37,333 nt of DNA, taken from positions 1 through 37,333 of the forward strand of contig CANQTO010000023.1 in the NCBI GenBank assembly GCA_947626785.1. Reading direction: 5' to 3'. The position numbers were made by a program, and so were the translations under genes. This stretch comes from an uncultured Oscillospiraceae bacterium (lineage in GTDB: Bacteria; Bacillota; Clostridia; Oscillospirales; Oscillospiraceae). The notes beneath the pieces are model-generated. The model searched no databases. It was given only the letters and a program-made list of their open reading frames with translations, and was not told the origin of the DNA. Below are positions 7,495 to 15,691 of the stretch, in pieces. Positions within the stretch are counted from its first letter, which is position 1. The number at the start of each line of letters is the position of its first letter.

Positions 7495-8853
7495 TTACTT
7501 CTTGGGGGGATACTCCAGGCCGATGCGCTTGCTCTGGCGCTCGGGATCCCAGAAGAAGTGCCACTGGACGAAGTTCTTGATCCGCGCGGTGTCCGCGGGG
7601 GTCCAGGTGTTCAGCTCGCCCTTCTTGTACAGCTCGTCGATCTCCTCGTCGGTGTAGCCGAAGGAGGAGAGCACGTCCCGGTTGTGCTCGCCGAAGCAGG
7701 GGGCGGAAGCCACGATCTGAGAGGGGTTCTTCTTGAAGATGTTGACAACGCCGATGCCCTTCATGCGGCCGAAGCACTGGTCGTCCCACTCCACGATGTT
7801 CTCGCGGGCCTCGTACTGGGGATCCTTCTCGATGTCGGCCGGGCCGTAGGCGCGCTGGCAGGGGATGCCGGCGGCGTTGAAGATCTCTTCCAGCTCATCG
7901 CAGGTGCGCTCCGCGCAGAACTTGGCGCAGAGAGCCTCGGCCTTCTGGCCGCGGGGGTCGAACAGCGGGAAGCCGGTGCACTCCTTGGGGATATCGGGAT
8001 CCACGCCGGGCTTGCCCATGCCGATGATGGGATAGCCGCGGGTGACGGGGCCCTGGCCCACGATAGCGACGAACATGGCGCCGCCGTCCTTGGTGTCATA
8101 GAAGGAGAAGCAGGCGGCCTGGTCGCTCTTGTTGCCGGTGCGGTAGGGCACGGGCTCGCCGGGCTGGGGATAGCCCTTGTTGAACCAGTTGGCGGGGTAA
8201 TTGTCCAGCAGACGGAACATAGTGTCGTACTGGGCCACGTCGCAGGAGTCGCCCTCGCCGGTGTTCTTGGCCTTGATGTAACCGGCCATGGCGCAGATGC
8301 AGGCGTTGTAGGCGGTCACGTAGTCAGACAGATAGGGGTTGACCTTCAGGGGGCCGGCGGTGGGGGACACGCCGTTGAGGTACATGTAGCCGCCCATGGC
8401 CTGGCCGGACACGTCGTAGGAGGGCTTGTCCTTGGAGGGGCCGAACTGGCCGTAGCCGGAGACGTGGACGATGGACAGAGCCTTGTTGTGCTCCCAGCAG
8501 ACCTCGTCGGTCAGGCCGCGCTTCTTGTAGGTGCCGGGACGGCCGGCTTCGATCCAAATGTCGGCCCACTCGATGCACTTGAGGAAGATCTTCTTGCCCT
8601 TGGGGGAAGAGGTGTTGATGGTGATGGCAAACTCGTTGCGGTGGTTCTGGGACCAGGACAGCGTGCCGCGGGTCTGGCAGGCAATGTTGGGGGCCTCAGC
8701 CTGCAGGACCTTCGCGCCCATCTCGGCCATCAGGGAGCCGGCGAAGGGGCCGGCGATGTTGGTGCCGGTGACAAAGACCTTGACGCCCTGGAGGACGCCG
8801 AATACGGGATATTCGTCGAACTTCTGAGTCAGCTTATTGTCAATAACCTTCAT
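7495..8853 (-). CDS. Type III (CaiB/BaiF family) CoA transferase, BaiF-like
   Basis: 452 aa, somewhat longer than BaiF or CaiB (about 405-426) because of a C-terminal extension. Family III enzymes move CoA between acids through an aspartyl-CoA intermediate. Family features seen: GVKVFVTGTNIAGPFAGSLM, QNHRNEFAITIN, SIVHVSGYGQFGPSKDK, NPYLSDYVTAYNA (the Asp here is at the place of the catalytic Asp), GEGDSCDVAQYDTMF and RTGNKSDQAA. From memory, the IVHVSGYGQ, NPYLSD and RTGNKxxQAA segments agree closely with BaiF of bile-acid 7-dehydroxylating clostridia, which recycles CoA between bile acids. It is last in the four-gene operon; substrate assignment is inference. CaiB-like activity is the main alternative. 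Confidence 0.85.
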   Translation of the reverse strand: MKVIDNKLTQKFDEYPVFGVLQGVKVFVTGTNIAGPFAGSLMAEMGAKVLQAEAPNIACQTRGTLSWSQNHRNEFAITINTSSPKGKKIFLKCIEWADIWIEAGRPGTYKKRGLTDEVCWEHNKALSIVHVSGYGQFGPSKDKPSYDVSGQAMGGYMYLNGVSPTAGPLKVNPYLSDYVTAYNACICAMAGYIKAKNTGEGDSCDVAQYDTMFRLLDNYPANWFNKGYPQPGEPVPYRTGNKSDQAACFSFYDTKDGGAMFVAIVGQGPVTRGYPIIGMGKPGVDPDIPKECTGFPLFDPRGQKAEALCAKFCAERTCDELEEIFNAAGIPCQRAYGPADIEKDPQYEARENIVEWDDQCFGRMKGIGVVNIFKKNPSQIVASAPCFGEHNRDVLSSFGYTDEEIDELYKKGELNTWTPADTARIKNFVQWHFFWDPERQSKRIGLEYPPKK

Positions 8854-8907
8854 TTCGTTATTCCTTTCAGATAATTTGATGTTTAGGGGCTTCTCTTCAG
8901 GCTATGC

Positions 8908-10323
8908 TCAGGCCTTCTGCTTCTCGTGGACAGTGGGGAGCAGGAAGCACACCACGATGCCGACGATGACGCAGGCCAGCTGCACCATGGCGACGGTGTG
9001 CAGGGCGCTGGCGGCGGCAGCGGAGGCCGCGGCGCCGGCGGCAGCCTTCGAGGTCATGTTGGAAACGAACATGGACACGAAGATCGCAACACCGAAGGGA
9101 GCGCACATATCCTTGAACACGTTAAAGGTGCCGGAGGCGGAGGAGGAATCGGCCGGAGCGACGCCGGAGAGGGCGACCTTCATGAAGATGGTGGCGTTGC
9201 CGCCAAGGCCCAGACCCACGAAGAACAGAGCGCCGCCCATGGACAGGACGCCGGCCGTCTCGTTGATGAGGAGCATGATGGCGGAGCCGATGGCCACGAA
9301 CACCAGGGCCACAGCGGCGACGACCTTGGGCTCCTTCTTGTCAGCCATAGGTCCGAGCACGATGGTGCCGATGGCCATGCCCAGATACTCGATGCTCATG
9401 GCGACGGAGGCGATGGTGGCCTTCTCAATGGCATAGCCGAAGCGGATGATCTCGGTGAGGCAGGCGGTCATCAGGCCCTGGGTAAGGAAGAGCACGACCA
9501 CGGGGAGGATGAAGTTCTTCCGGGCCATGAACTTTCCGCTCAGGATGGGGTTGGCAGCCTTCTTCTCAACGAACATAAGGACGATCAGGCCGATCACGGA
9601 GGCTGCAATGGAGATCAGGGTGTAGGGGGAGCCCCAGCCCTTAGTGGCGTCCTGGCCGAAGGTGGGGATGCAGACCAGGCCGCCGAACATGATCAGCACG
9701 AACACGGCGCCGACCCAGTCGAAGCCCTTCATAGAGCCCTTGGGCAGGTTGGGGTTGTCGCGGACCATGGCAAAGCAGAGAGCAAAGGAGATCACGCACA
9801 GGGCAACGCAGATCCACATAACGATACGCCAGGATTCGGCGGTGCCGATCACGCTCATGACGATGCCGCCCACAGTGGGTCCAAAGATGACCATGCCGCA
9901 GGACAGCGCCATGTAGATCGTGAAGCCCTGGCCCATCTTCTCGGGGGGGAACTCCATCATGATGTAGGCCATGACCACCGGGGCGATACCGGCAGCGCCA
10001 ATACCGACCATAAAGCGGAAGATCAGCAGCAGGGGGACGTTGGCGGGGCAGATGGCGATCAGCGCCTGACCCACGGTGTACAGACCCATAGCGATCAGCA
10101 GCATCTTCCGGCGGCCGATGGTGCCGCCCAGCTTGCCCATGATGGGGGCCATGGCGGCGGCGGCCAGGGAGTAGGCCACGGTGATAAAGGTCAGCGACCA
10201 GTCAGCGTTCCAGCCGACCGCGATTGCCGAAGGCACGGAGGCGGTGAAGCCGCCGCAAAGGCTCAGGACCGCAGCGGCGATGGCATACGGTATAAAGCCC
10301 TTCATATAGTTTTTGTTTTCCAT
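8908..10323 (-). CDS. MFS transporter, BaiG-like
   Basis: 471 aa, 12-14 hydrophobic helices, no signal peptide. It starts MENKNYMKGFIPYAIAAAVL; the loop GKLGGTIGRRKM matches MFS motif A, with Gly in place of the usual Asp. The segments GKFMARKNFILPVVVLFLTQ, GPMADKKEPKVVAA and GLGGNATIFMKVALSG agree closely with my memory of BaiG, the proton-dependent bile acid importer of Clostridium scindens and relatives. The ATG has AAGGAGCTGGAAAAGTAA upstream. It sits between the CoA ligase (57-base gap) and the CoA transferase (55-base gap). The likely role is uptake of the operon's acid substrate across the cytoplasmic membrane. Bile acid specificity is inference. Confidence 0.85.
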   Translation of the reverse strand: MENKNYMKGFIPYAIAAAVLSLCGGFTASVPSAIAVGWNADWSLTFITVAYSLAAAAMAPIMGKLGGTIGRRKMLLIAMGLYTVGQALIAICPANVPLLLIFRFMVGIGAAGIAPVVMAYIMMEFPPEKMGQGFTIYMALSCGMVIFGPTVGGIVMSVIGTAESWRIVMWICVALCVISFALCFAMVRDNPNLPKGSMKGFDWVGAVFVLIMFGGLVCIPTFGQDATKGWGSPYTLISIAASVIGLIVLMFVEKKAANPILSGKFMARKNFILPVVVLFLTQGLMTACLTEIIRFGYAIEKATIASVAMSIEYLGMAIGTIVLGPMADKKEPKVVAAVALVFVAIGSAIMLLINETAGVLSMGGALFFVGLGLGGNATIFMKVALSGVAPADSSSASGTFNVFKDMCAPFGVAIFVSMFVSNMTSKAAAGAAASAAAASALHTVAMVQLACVIVGIVVCFLLPTVHEKQKA

Positions 10324-10379
10324 TTACTTTTCCAGCTCCTTATCTGGTTTCTCAGGGTCACAGCCGCGGTGAGGCAGGC

Positions 10380-11900
10380 TCAGTAACCCTTCTTCAGACT
10401 ATCCTCTATGAGAGCGGCCCTGACGGTCTTCCCGCTCTCGTTGCGGGGGATGGTATCCACAAACTCAAAGGATTTTGGCATTTTGTAAGGCGGGAGATAG
10501 TTGAGGGAGAACCGGATCAGCTCCTTGTCGCTGACCGCTTCGGAGGCCTCGATGATGGCGTGGATCCGGTGGCCCCACTCCTCGTCGGGCAGGCCCACCA
10601 CCACGGCGTCAGACACCTTCCGGTGCTTCTTCAGGACCTCTTCCACCTCGGCGGCAAAGACGTTTTCCCCGCCGGTGACGATCATGTCGCTGCGCCGGTC
10701 GGCAAAGTACAGATAGCCCTCCCCGTCCAGCCAGCCCATGTCCCCCACGCTGCGGAAGCCCTTTTCGTCCACAGGCAGGGGGGGCACGTTCTTATAGGTC
10801 ACCTGGGGGCCGTTTTCGCCCCAGCTCATGAAGATCTCCCCGATCTCGCCCGGGGGCAGGTCCCTGCCCTCCTCGTCCCGGATGACGGCGCTGCCGGAGA
10901 GCATCCGGCCTACGCTGCCCGGATGGCGGAGCCAGTCGTCGCCCCGGATCCAGGTCATACCCACGCACTCGGTCATGGCGTAGATCTCGTAGACCCGCTC
11001 CGGAGGCATCAGCTCCAGCCAACGGAGCTTCAGCTCCCGGGAGCAGATCCCTCCGGTGTGGCAAAAGGCCTTCAGGCTGGCGAGCTTCTCCTGGGAGAAG
11101 TCCGGCAGGCGCAGGATGCGCTCCATCAGCGTCGGCACCATCTGGACGTACTCGATCCGGTACTTCTCGATGAGCTCCAGGATTGTCTCCGCCTTGAGGC
11201 TGGCGGGCATCACCAGGGTGTTGCCCGCGTACAGCCCATTGAAGGCCGCCGAGTGGGGCGCGCCGTGGAACAGGGGGCCGGCCAGCAGCTGCCGCATCTC
11301 AAAGCTCATGCCCGTCATCTTAAACCAGGCTTCCATCCCCTCGTCGCTCTCTCCGGCGGGCATGTTCTGCTCTATCACCTTGGTCTTTCCGGTGGTGCCG
11401 CCGGAGCAGTTGGCCAGGTTGGGGATCGCCGGCACGTCCGGCGGGGCCTCCTCAGAGAAGCCCCGGCAGAGCTCCTTGAGCTCCCCGGTACCGATGCTCT
11501 CGTATCCCTCCGGCTTGATCCGGTTGGTCACCACCAGCGCCGGGGCGATGCACTCGCAGATCTCCGCCATATTGCGCTTGGGGCTCCGGTTGGAGACGGG
11601 GACATAGCAGGCCCCCGTCTTCCAAATGCCGAATGCCAGAGCCACATGGGTCGGGGTATTGGGCAGCGCCGCGATGACGCTTGTCCCCTTCCCGATCCCA
11701 CGGGACAGCAGAAACCAGGCTATCTGGTTGGAGAAGCTCTCCAACTCGCGCCAGGTCGTGATACTCTCTCCGCCTTCCTGCGATATGTAGATGATCGCTG
11801 GGGCGTCCGGCTTCACCCGGGCGATGTTCGCCAACTGCTTTCCGGCAGTAAAGCGGCTCTCCGTATCCCGGTTGAAGATGTTGAAATGCTTGACAGCCAT
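10380..11900 (-). CDS. Acyl-CoA ligase (AMP-forming), BaiB-like
   Basis: 506 aa, ANL superfamily. It activates a carboxylic acid through an acyl-adenylate to the CoA thioester. Motifs in order: ATP-binding loop NCSGGTTGKTKVIEQ (A3), GPLFHGAPHSAAFNGLYAGN, YAMTECVGMTWIRGDDW (A5), FRSVGDMGWLDGEGYLYFAD with RRSDMIVTGGENVFAAEVE (A7/A8 hinge), and the C-terminal NESGKTVR with the adenylation Lys (A10). The HGAPHSAAFNGL block and the SVGDxG/ADRRSDM block agree strongly with my memory of BaiB, bile acid-CoA ligase. The start is supported by an upstream AGAGG. It is the second gene of the operon. Other carboxylic substrates cannot be excluded. Confidence 0.85.
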   Translation of the reverse strand: MAVKHFNIFNRDTESRFTAGKQLANIARVKPDAPAIIYISQEGGESITTWRELESFSNQIAWFLLSRGIGKGTSVIAALPNTPTHVALAFGIWKTGACYVPVSNRSPKRNMAEICECIAPALVVTNRIKPEGYESIGTGELKELCRGFSEEAPPDVPAIPNLANCSGGTTGKTKVIEQNMPAGESDEGMEAWFKMTGMSFEMRQLLAGPLFHGAPHSAAFNGLYAGNTLVMPASLKAETILELIEKYRIEYVQMVPTLMERILRLPDFSQEKLASLKAFCHTGGICSRELKLRWLELMPPERVYEIYAMTECVGMTWIRGDDWLRHPGSVGRMLSGSAVIRDEEGRDLPPGEIGEIFMSWGENGPQVTYKNVPPLPVDEKGFRSVGDMGWLDGEGYLYFADRRSDMIVTGGENVFAAEVEEVLKKHRKVSDAVVVGLPDEEWGHRIHAIIEASEAVSDKELIRFSLNYLPPYKMPKSFEFVDTIPRNESGKTVRAALIEDSLKKGY

Positions 11901-11965
11901 ACCAATGCCTCTGCGCTTTTAGATTGCCGCCAGGGCTGGGGCCCTTCCGGGCCGGTCATTAAGCC

Positions 11966-12733
11966 TTACTTGGGCTGGTTGTTGGGACGGTAGCCGCCGT
12001 CTACCTGCAGGCAGACGCCGGTGATATAGGAGGCCGCGTCGGAGGCCAGGAACATCATGGCGTTGGCGATGTCCTCAGGCTGGCCCATGCGCTTCATGGG
12101 GATGGTGTCGCCGATGCTGTCCTTGGCGAACTTGGGCAGGTTCTTGACCAGGTCGGTCTCCACAACGCCGGGGGCGATGCAGTTGACGCGAACGCCGCGG
12201 TCAGCCAGGGAGTAGGCCAGGGACTTGGTCATGGCGATGACGGCAGCCTTGGAAGCGGGATAGGGCAGGCCGGTGGGGGTGCCGTAAACGCCGGCCACGG
12301 AGGCGGTGTTGATGATGCAGCCCTTGGTCTTCTGCAGATAGGGAACGGCATACTTGCTCATGTTGAAGGTGCCCTTCATGTTCAGGTTCACCACGTCGTC
12401 CCACTCGGACTGCTTCAGCTTGGTGATCCAGGTGCTGGAGTCCTTACCGGCGTTGTTGATGAGAACGTCGATCTTGCCCCACTTGGCCTCGACTTCCTTG
12501 AACAGATCCTGGGCGGCCTTGAAGTCGCACAGGTCGATGTGGCGGGTGAACACCTCGTAATCGGGGTTGATCTCCTTCAGCGCGGCCATTGCGGCAGCGC
12601 CGGTCTCCTCATAGTGGCTGAGGAAGCAGACTTTCGCGCCACCGGCCAGGAAGCCCTTGACAGCGGCAAAACCGATGCCGCGGCTGCCTCCGGAAATGAC
12701 GACTACCTTGTCTTTGAATGCGTTTTCGAACAT
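11966..12733 (-). CDS. Short-chain dehydrogenase/reductase, BaiA-like
   Basis: 255 aa, classical SDR length. Rossmann glycine motif at residues about 13-22 (ISGGSRGIGF), NNAG at about 90, catalytic Ser in NTASVAGVYG and the Tyr/Lys pair in YPASKAA, and a C-terminal VDGGYRP. The GIGFAA start, ITASV-like block and VDGxYRP end resemble BaiA, the NAD(H)-dependent 3-alpha-hydroxysteroid-CoA dehydrogenase. SDRs are a large family, however, so this alone would be weak; the neighbouring ligase, transporter and CoA transferase give the context. It is the first gene of the operon, with AAAGGAAG before the ATG. The 287-base gap 12734-13020 upstream contains no gene. Confidence 0.8.
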   Translation of the reverse strand: MFENAFKDKVVVISGGSRGIGFAAVKGFLAGGAKVCFLSHYEETGAAAMAALKEINPDYEVFTRHIDLCDFKAAQDLFKEVEAKWGKIDVLINNAGKDSSTWITKLKQSEWDDVVNLNMKGTFNMSKYAVPYLQKTKGCIINTASVAGVYGTPTGLPYPASKAAVIAMTKSLAYSLADRGVRVNCIAPGVVETDLVKNLPKFAKDSIGDTIPMKRMGQPEDIANAMMFLASDAASYITGVCLQVDGGYRPNNQPK

Positions 12734-12774
12734 AAGCTTTCTTCCTTTCTTAAATAGATTTAGAGTTTTCCGCA

Positions 12775-12805
12775 GATACCGCAGCCTTCCCGGAGCCGCG
12801 GTATC
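12775..12805 (-). other. Hairpin in the leader of the bai-like operon
   Basis: Arms GATACCGC and GCGGTATC (8 bp, 15-nt loop) lie about 40 bases before the first start codon, in the otherwise A+T-rich gap 12734-13020. It could be an operator or an RNA structure. No T-tract follows at once. I could not settle on a -35/-10 pair for this operon. Confidence 0.45.
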
Positions 12806-13020
12806 CCCTTTTACAGCTTGGGATCTTACGACAATATTTTAACAGTAACGGGTCTCATAGATTTGTATAAAAGAAGAGTTTTTATGCAGATGGAGCAGAC
12901 AAAATTTTACTTTTTGCTACATTTTTACAATTCCGCCGAGTTATGTAAATTTACCAAAGGCTCAGGCGTAATATCTGCCGCCCTTTAGAGAGTTTTTACA
13001 CATTTGACTCCGCTTTTTTG

Positions 13021-13647
13021 TCATTCGGCCGCGGACTGTCCGGAGGCTCCCCCTGTGGAGGCCTCGTCCTCCTTCTGGGCGTTCTTTCCGTTTTTGCCCC
13101 GGTTTTTGATCATCTCGTCGGTGATGATTCCGAACAGCTCCGTCATATAGCAGAAGCAGAGGCTGTCCGCGTCCCAGCTGTCCTTGCCGAACTCGGCCAG
13201 CAGCCCGTCCATGGCCGCGTAGGCGATGTCCTTCATCATGCCCTTGAGGTACACGATGGGCGGCTCGGAGGGGACGATAAAATTCTGCATCCGGAAATAG
13301 GGGTTGGAGACCAGGTACATATAGGTCCCGCTGTTCATCCGGCTCTCCACCACCTCCAGGGTCTGCCCCTCGTCGGGGATATAGCGGTAGATGTGGAAGG
13401 GCGACAGATTCACCAGCGTCCCCGGCCGGAGGGGGTAATTCAGGCCGTTGACGGTCAGGGTCCCTGTCCCCCGCCGGATCAGCAGGAAGGTCTGGTCCCG
13501 GTTGTGGATCATGGAGCCTGGGTTGTGGACGGTGCGCTTGCAGGCCTGGATATTTTTAGGCTGGACGTTTTCGATAAAATAGTCGTGGGCCTCTCCGAAG
13601 GGGGAGGCGATAAATTGGCCCTCGCCGGGCCGGTTTCTGTCGATCAT
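13021..13647 (-). CDS. AraC-type cupin sensor protein without DNA-binding domain
   Basis: 208 aa. The middle (residues about 45-120: IRRGTGTLTVNGLNYPLRPGTLVNLSPF) is the cupin ligand-binding fold typical of AraC-family N-termini. It matches the same part of the upstream regulator (VKRGSGSLVINGEEFPVRTGC). No helix-turn-helix follows. The C-terminus is a charged, low-complexity tail (RGKNGKNAQKEDEASTGG). Its ATG overlaps the stop of the AraC gene (ATGA), so the two are coupled. I infer that it binds the same or a related ligand and modulates the partner by dimerising with it or by sequestering ligand. It could also be a decayed regulator, but the reading frame is intact. Confidence 0.7.
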   Translation of the reverse strand: MIDRNRPGEGQFIASPFGEAHDYFIENVQPKNIQACKRTVHNPGSMIHNRDQTFLLIRRGTGTLTVNGLNYPLRPGTLVNLSPFHIYRYIPDEGQTLEVVESRMNSGTYMYLVSNPYFRMQNFIVPSEPPIVYLKGMMKDIAYAAMDGLLAEFGKDSWDADSLCFCYMTELFGIITDEMIKNRGKNGKNAQKEDEASTGGASGQSAAE

Positions 13648-14876
13648 GGCCGTCCCTCCCTGCGCTTTTTGCGAAATTCGCTGGGCGACACGCCATTGAT
13701 GTCCCAGAAGGTCCGGCTGAAGGTCCGGTCGGAGCTGAAGCCGGACTCGATGGAGATATCGATCACCGGCATGTCCGTGGTGGTCAGCAGGGCCTCGGCG
13801 TAGCGCACGCGAAACAGCGCCAAAATATTTTTATAGCTGGTGTTCAGGCAGTCCTTGAACTGGATGCGCAGAAGGCTGCCGGAGATGAACAGGGCCTTGG
13901 AAATGGTCTCCACGTCGATGTGCTCCGTCAGGTTCTCATACAAATAGTTGACCGTGGAGACGATGTGCTCGCTGAGGATCATCTTCCGGTACACCCGCTT
14001 GCCGCGCCCGTCGGAGAGCATCTCGTTGCGGTAGGTCTCCGGGGTCATGCCCGTGAGCTTTTTAAAGCGCCGGTAGAAGGTCACGTCGATATCGAAGCCC
14101 ACGCTGGAGGCGATATAGTCAAAGGGCAAGCTGTAATATAAAAAGTAGGAGGCAGCCATCACCAGCCGCAGCCGGACCAGGAATTGGCTGAAATTCATCC
14201 CCGTAGTGACCAGCAGCGCGTGGTTCACCGCCGCGCCGCTGAGCTCGGGGGCGATGGCCCGGGCCACGCTGTCCGCCGTCAGCTTCTGGGTGCTGTGCAG
14301 GGCCATATAGAGGCTGGCCCGGCGGCCCAGGGGCATGTCCTGGAGCCTGTAGTGCTCCTTATATTTCCGGGCCTCCCGGTTATAGAGCAGCTCGATCTGC
14401 CGCAGGTAGGCGCTGCGAATGACGGCGGAGCCGTTGGAGCGCATCCCGTCCAGCTTCTCGAACTGATTGAAGAGCCGGACGATGGTCTGGACGTTCTCCC
14501 CCTCCGGGCCGATCACCGGCACACCGGTGACCACGTCTGACTCCTCGTTGAGGCTGACCTTGTCGAAGATGAAGTAGCTCATCAGCTGGTAGTCGTAGGC
14601 GCAGACCCAGAGCTCCATTTCCTCCCCGAAGGCCGGGCGGATGGACAGCACCTGAGAGGCCTGGATCCAGGCCACGCAGCCGGTCCGGACCGGGAATTCC
14701 TCCCCATTGATGACCAAGCTGCCGCTGCCCCTCTTGACCAGGATGAAGTAGCTGTCAAACTCCAGGATGGGGGACATGTGCTCCCCCACTACGACCTTTT
14801 GCAGCAGCAGGTACTTGTCGGGGCCGGTGAAGACATGCTCTCTGGCCTTTTCATACAGAACGCTTCCCTGCTTCAA
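13644..14876 (-). CDS. AraC-family regulator with two DNA-binding domains
   Basis: 410 aa, starting at TTG (14874-14876), supported by GGAGG nine bases upstream and by the promoter at 14929-14956. N-terminal cupin sensor (residues about 20-110), a linker, then two AraC/HTH_18 DNA-binding domains: about 195-290 (ending FDIDVTFYRRFKKLTGMTPETYR) and about 303-405 (ending GFSSDRTFSRTFWDINGVSPSEFRK). Normal AraC members have one such domain and about 290-310 aa. It is the likely transcription activator of the bai-like operon downstream. AraC-type BarA regulators sit beside bai operons in some clostridia, which fits, but ligand and targets are inferred. Confidence 0.85.
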   Translation of the reverse strand: MKQGSVLYEKAREHVFTGPDKYLLLQKVVVGEHMSPILEFDSYFILVKRGSGSLVINGEEFPVRTGCVAWIQASQVLSIRPAFGEEMELWVCAYDYQLMSYFIFDKVSLNEESDVVTGVPVIGPEGENVQTIVRLFNQFEKLDGMRSNGSAVIRSAYLRQIELLYNREARKYKEHYRLQDMPLGRRASLYMALHSTQKLTADSVARAIAPELSGAAVNHALLVTTGMNFSQFLVRLRLVMAASYFLYYSLPFDYIASSVGFDIDVTFYRRFKKLTGMTPETYRNEMLSDGRGKRVYRKMILSEHIVSTVNYLYENLTEHIDVETISKALFISGSLLRIQFKDCLNTSYKNILALFRVRYAEALLTTTDMPVIDISIESGFSSDRTFSRTFWDINGVSPSEFRKKRREGRP

Positions 14877-14928
14877 CTTCCGCCGCCTCCCCTCTCTGTC
14901 CGTTTAGGGTACATCTATCCATTCAATA

Positions 14929-14956
14929 ATTGTACCATTTTTTTGAGTAATGTCAA
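14929..14956 (-). promoter_or_regulatory. Promoter of the AraC pair
   Basis: On the minus strand a perfect TTGACA (14951-14956), 16 bases, and TACAAT (14929-14934, five of six). It is about 53 bases before the TTG start. Confidence 0.75.
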
Positions 14957-15051
14957 GTGTGAGAACTGCTGAAGGGGAAATATTGACAGCGTAAAGGTGG
15001 CTTATTTCAGCTCAAATGTCGCAAATAATGAGATAAAACTGCTAAAAACAG

Positions 15052-15094
15052 CCGAAAAGAGACTGGAAAAAATTGTTTTCCAGTCTCTTTTCGG
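15052..15094 (-). terminator. Terminator of the spoIIIA operon
   Basis: A perfect 19-bp stem (CCGAAAAGAGACTGGAAAA with its complement) and a 5-nt loop, followed on the minus strand by CTGTTTTTAGC. It lies just beyond the spoIIIAH stop codon. Confidence 0.85.
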
Positions 15095-15106
15095 CGTGCG
15101 AACTTT

Positions 15107-15646
15107 TTAGGCTTTCACTTCTATGATGCTCAGCTGATCGGCGGTATACTGGGTCTCGCTGCATATGATGTCGGTGACCCGGGCCACCGCCTCCTGGCTC
15201 AGCCCCTCCTGGGGCGCCGGCACCGCCACGGTGACGGAGTTGTTGCCGATGTAGACCACGCAGTCCTCAAAGTCCTTGGCGATGAGCAGATTCTCGATCT
15301 GGGACTCCTGCATGGAGCTGGTGGCCATGGCGGATATGGCGTTCATGGCACTGTCGATGGTCTCCTGGGAGGCCGTCTCCGCCGTGGCCGCCGTCTGCAA
15401 GAGCTCCAGCGCCTCATCCCGGGACACCTGCCTTGTGAGCCGGGCCTCCGCGAAATAGGCCGAGGCGGTACCGCCGGCGCTCTGCACATACTCCGTCTCC
15501 GCGTTGAGCATGGCCTCGTCCTCGGCGGCCACCATCTCCGCGTCCGGTGTGCCCCAGCGGTTGTTGTAGGACCAGTTCAGCGCCACCGCCGCGCACACGA
15601 ACACCAGCACAGCGATCATCGTCACGTTTCTTTTCCGGTTTTTCAT
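15107..15646 (-). CDS. spoIIIAH: Stage III sporulation protein AH
   Basis: About 179 aa from the ATG at 15644-15646 with GGGAGGAGACGCAAA upstream; an ATG 15 codons earlier lies directly at the spoIIIAG stop but has no good ribosome site. One N-terminal membrane helix (MIAVLVFVCAAVALNWSYNN) is followed by an extracytoplasmic region with a YscJ/FliF-like ring-forming fold (DCVVYIGNNSVTVAVPAP). In the mother cell SpoIIIAH sits in the outer forespore membrane and binds SpoIIQ to form the feeding-tube channel. It is the last gene of the operon. Confidence 0.9.
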   Translation of the reverse strand: MKNRKRNVTMIAVLVFVCAAVALNWSYNNRWGTPDAEMVAAEDEAMLNAETEYVQSAGGTASAYFAEARLTRQVSRDEALELLQTAATAETASQETIDSAMNAISAMATSSMQESQIENLLIAKDFEDCVVYIGNNSVTVAVPAPQEGLSQEAVARVTDIICSETQYTADQLSIIEVKA

Positions 15647-15691
15647 TTTGCGTCTCCTCCCATGCTTTCCACTTGATTTGTTTTCCGCCAT

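Noticed and set aside
7495-12733. A carnitine (cai) operon
   Set aside because: The CoA transferase and ligase would fit, but there is no CaiT-type transporter, CaiA dehydrogenase or CaiD hydratase, while an SDR and a BaiG-like MFS protein are present.
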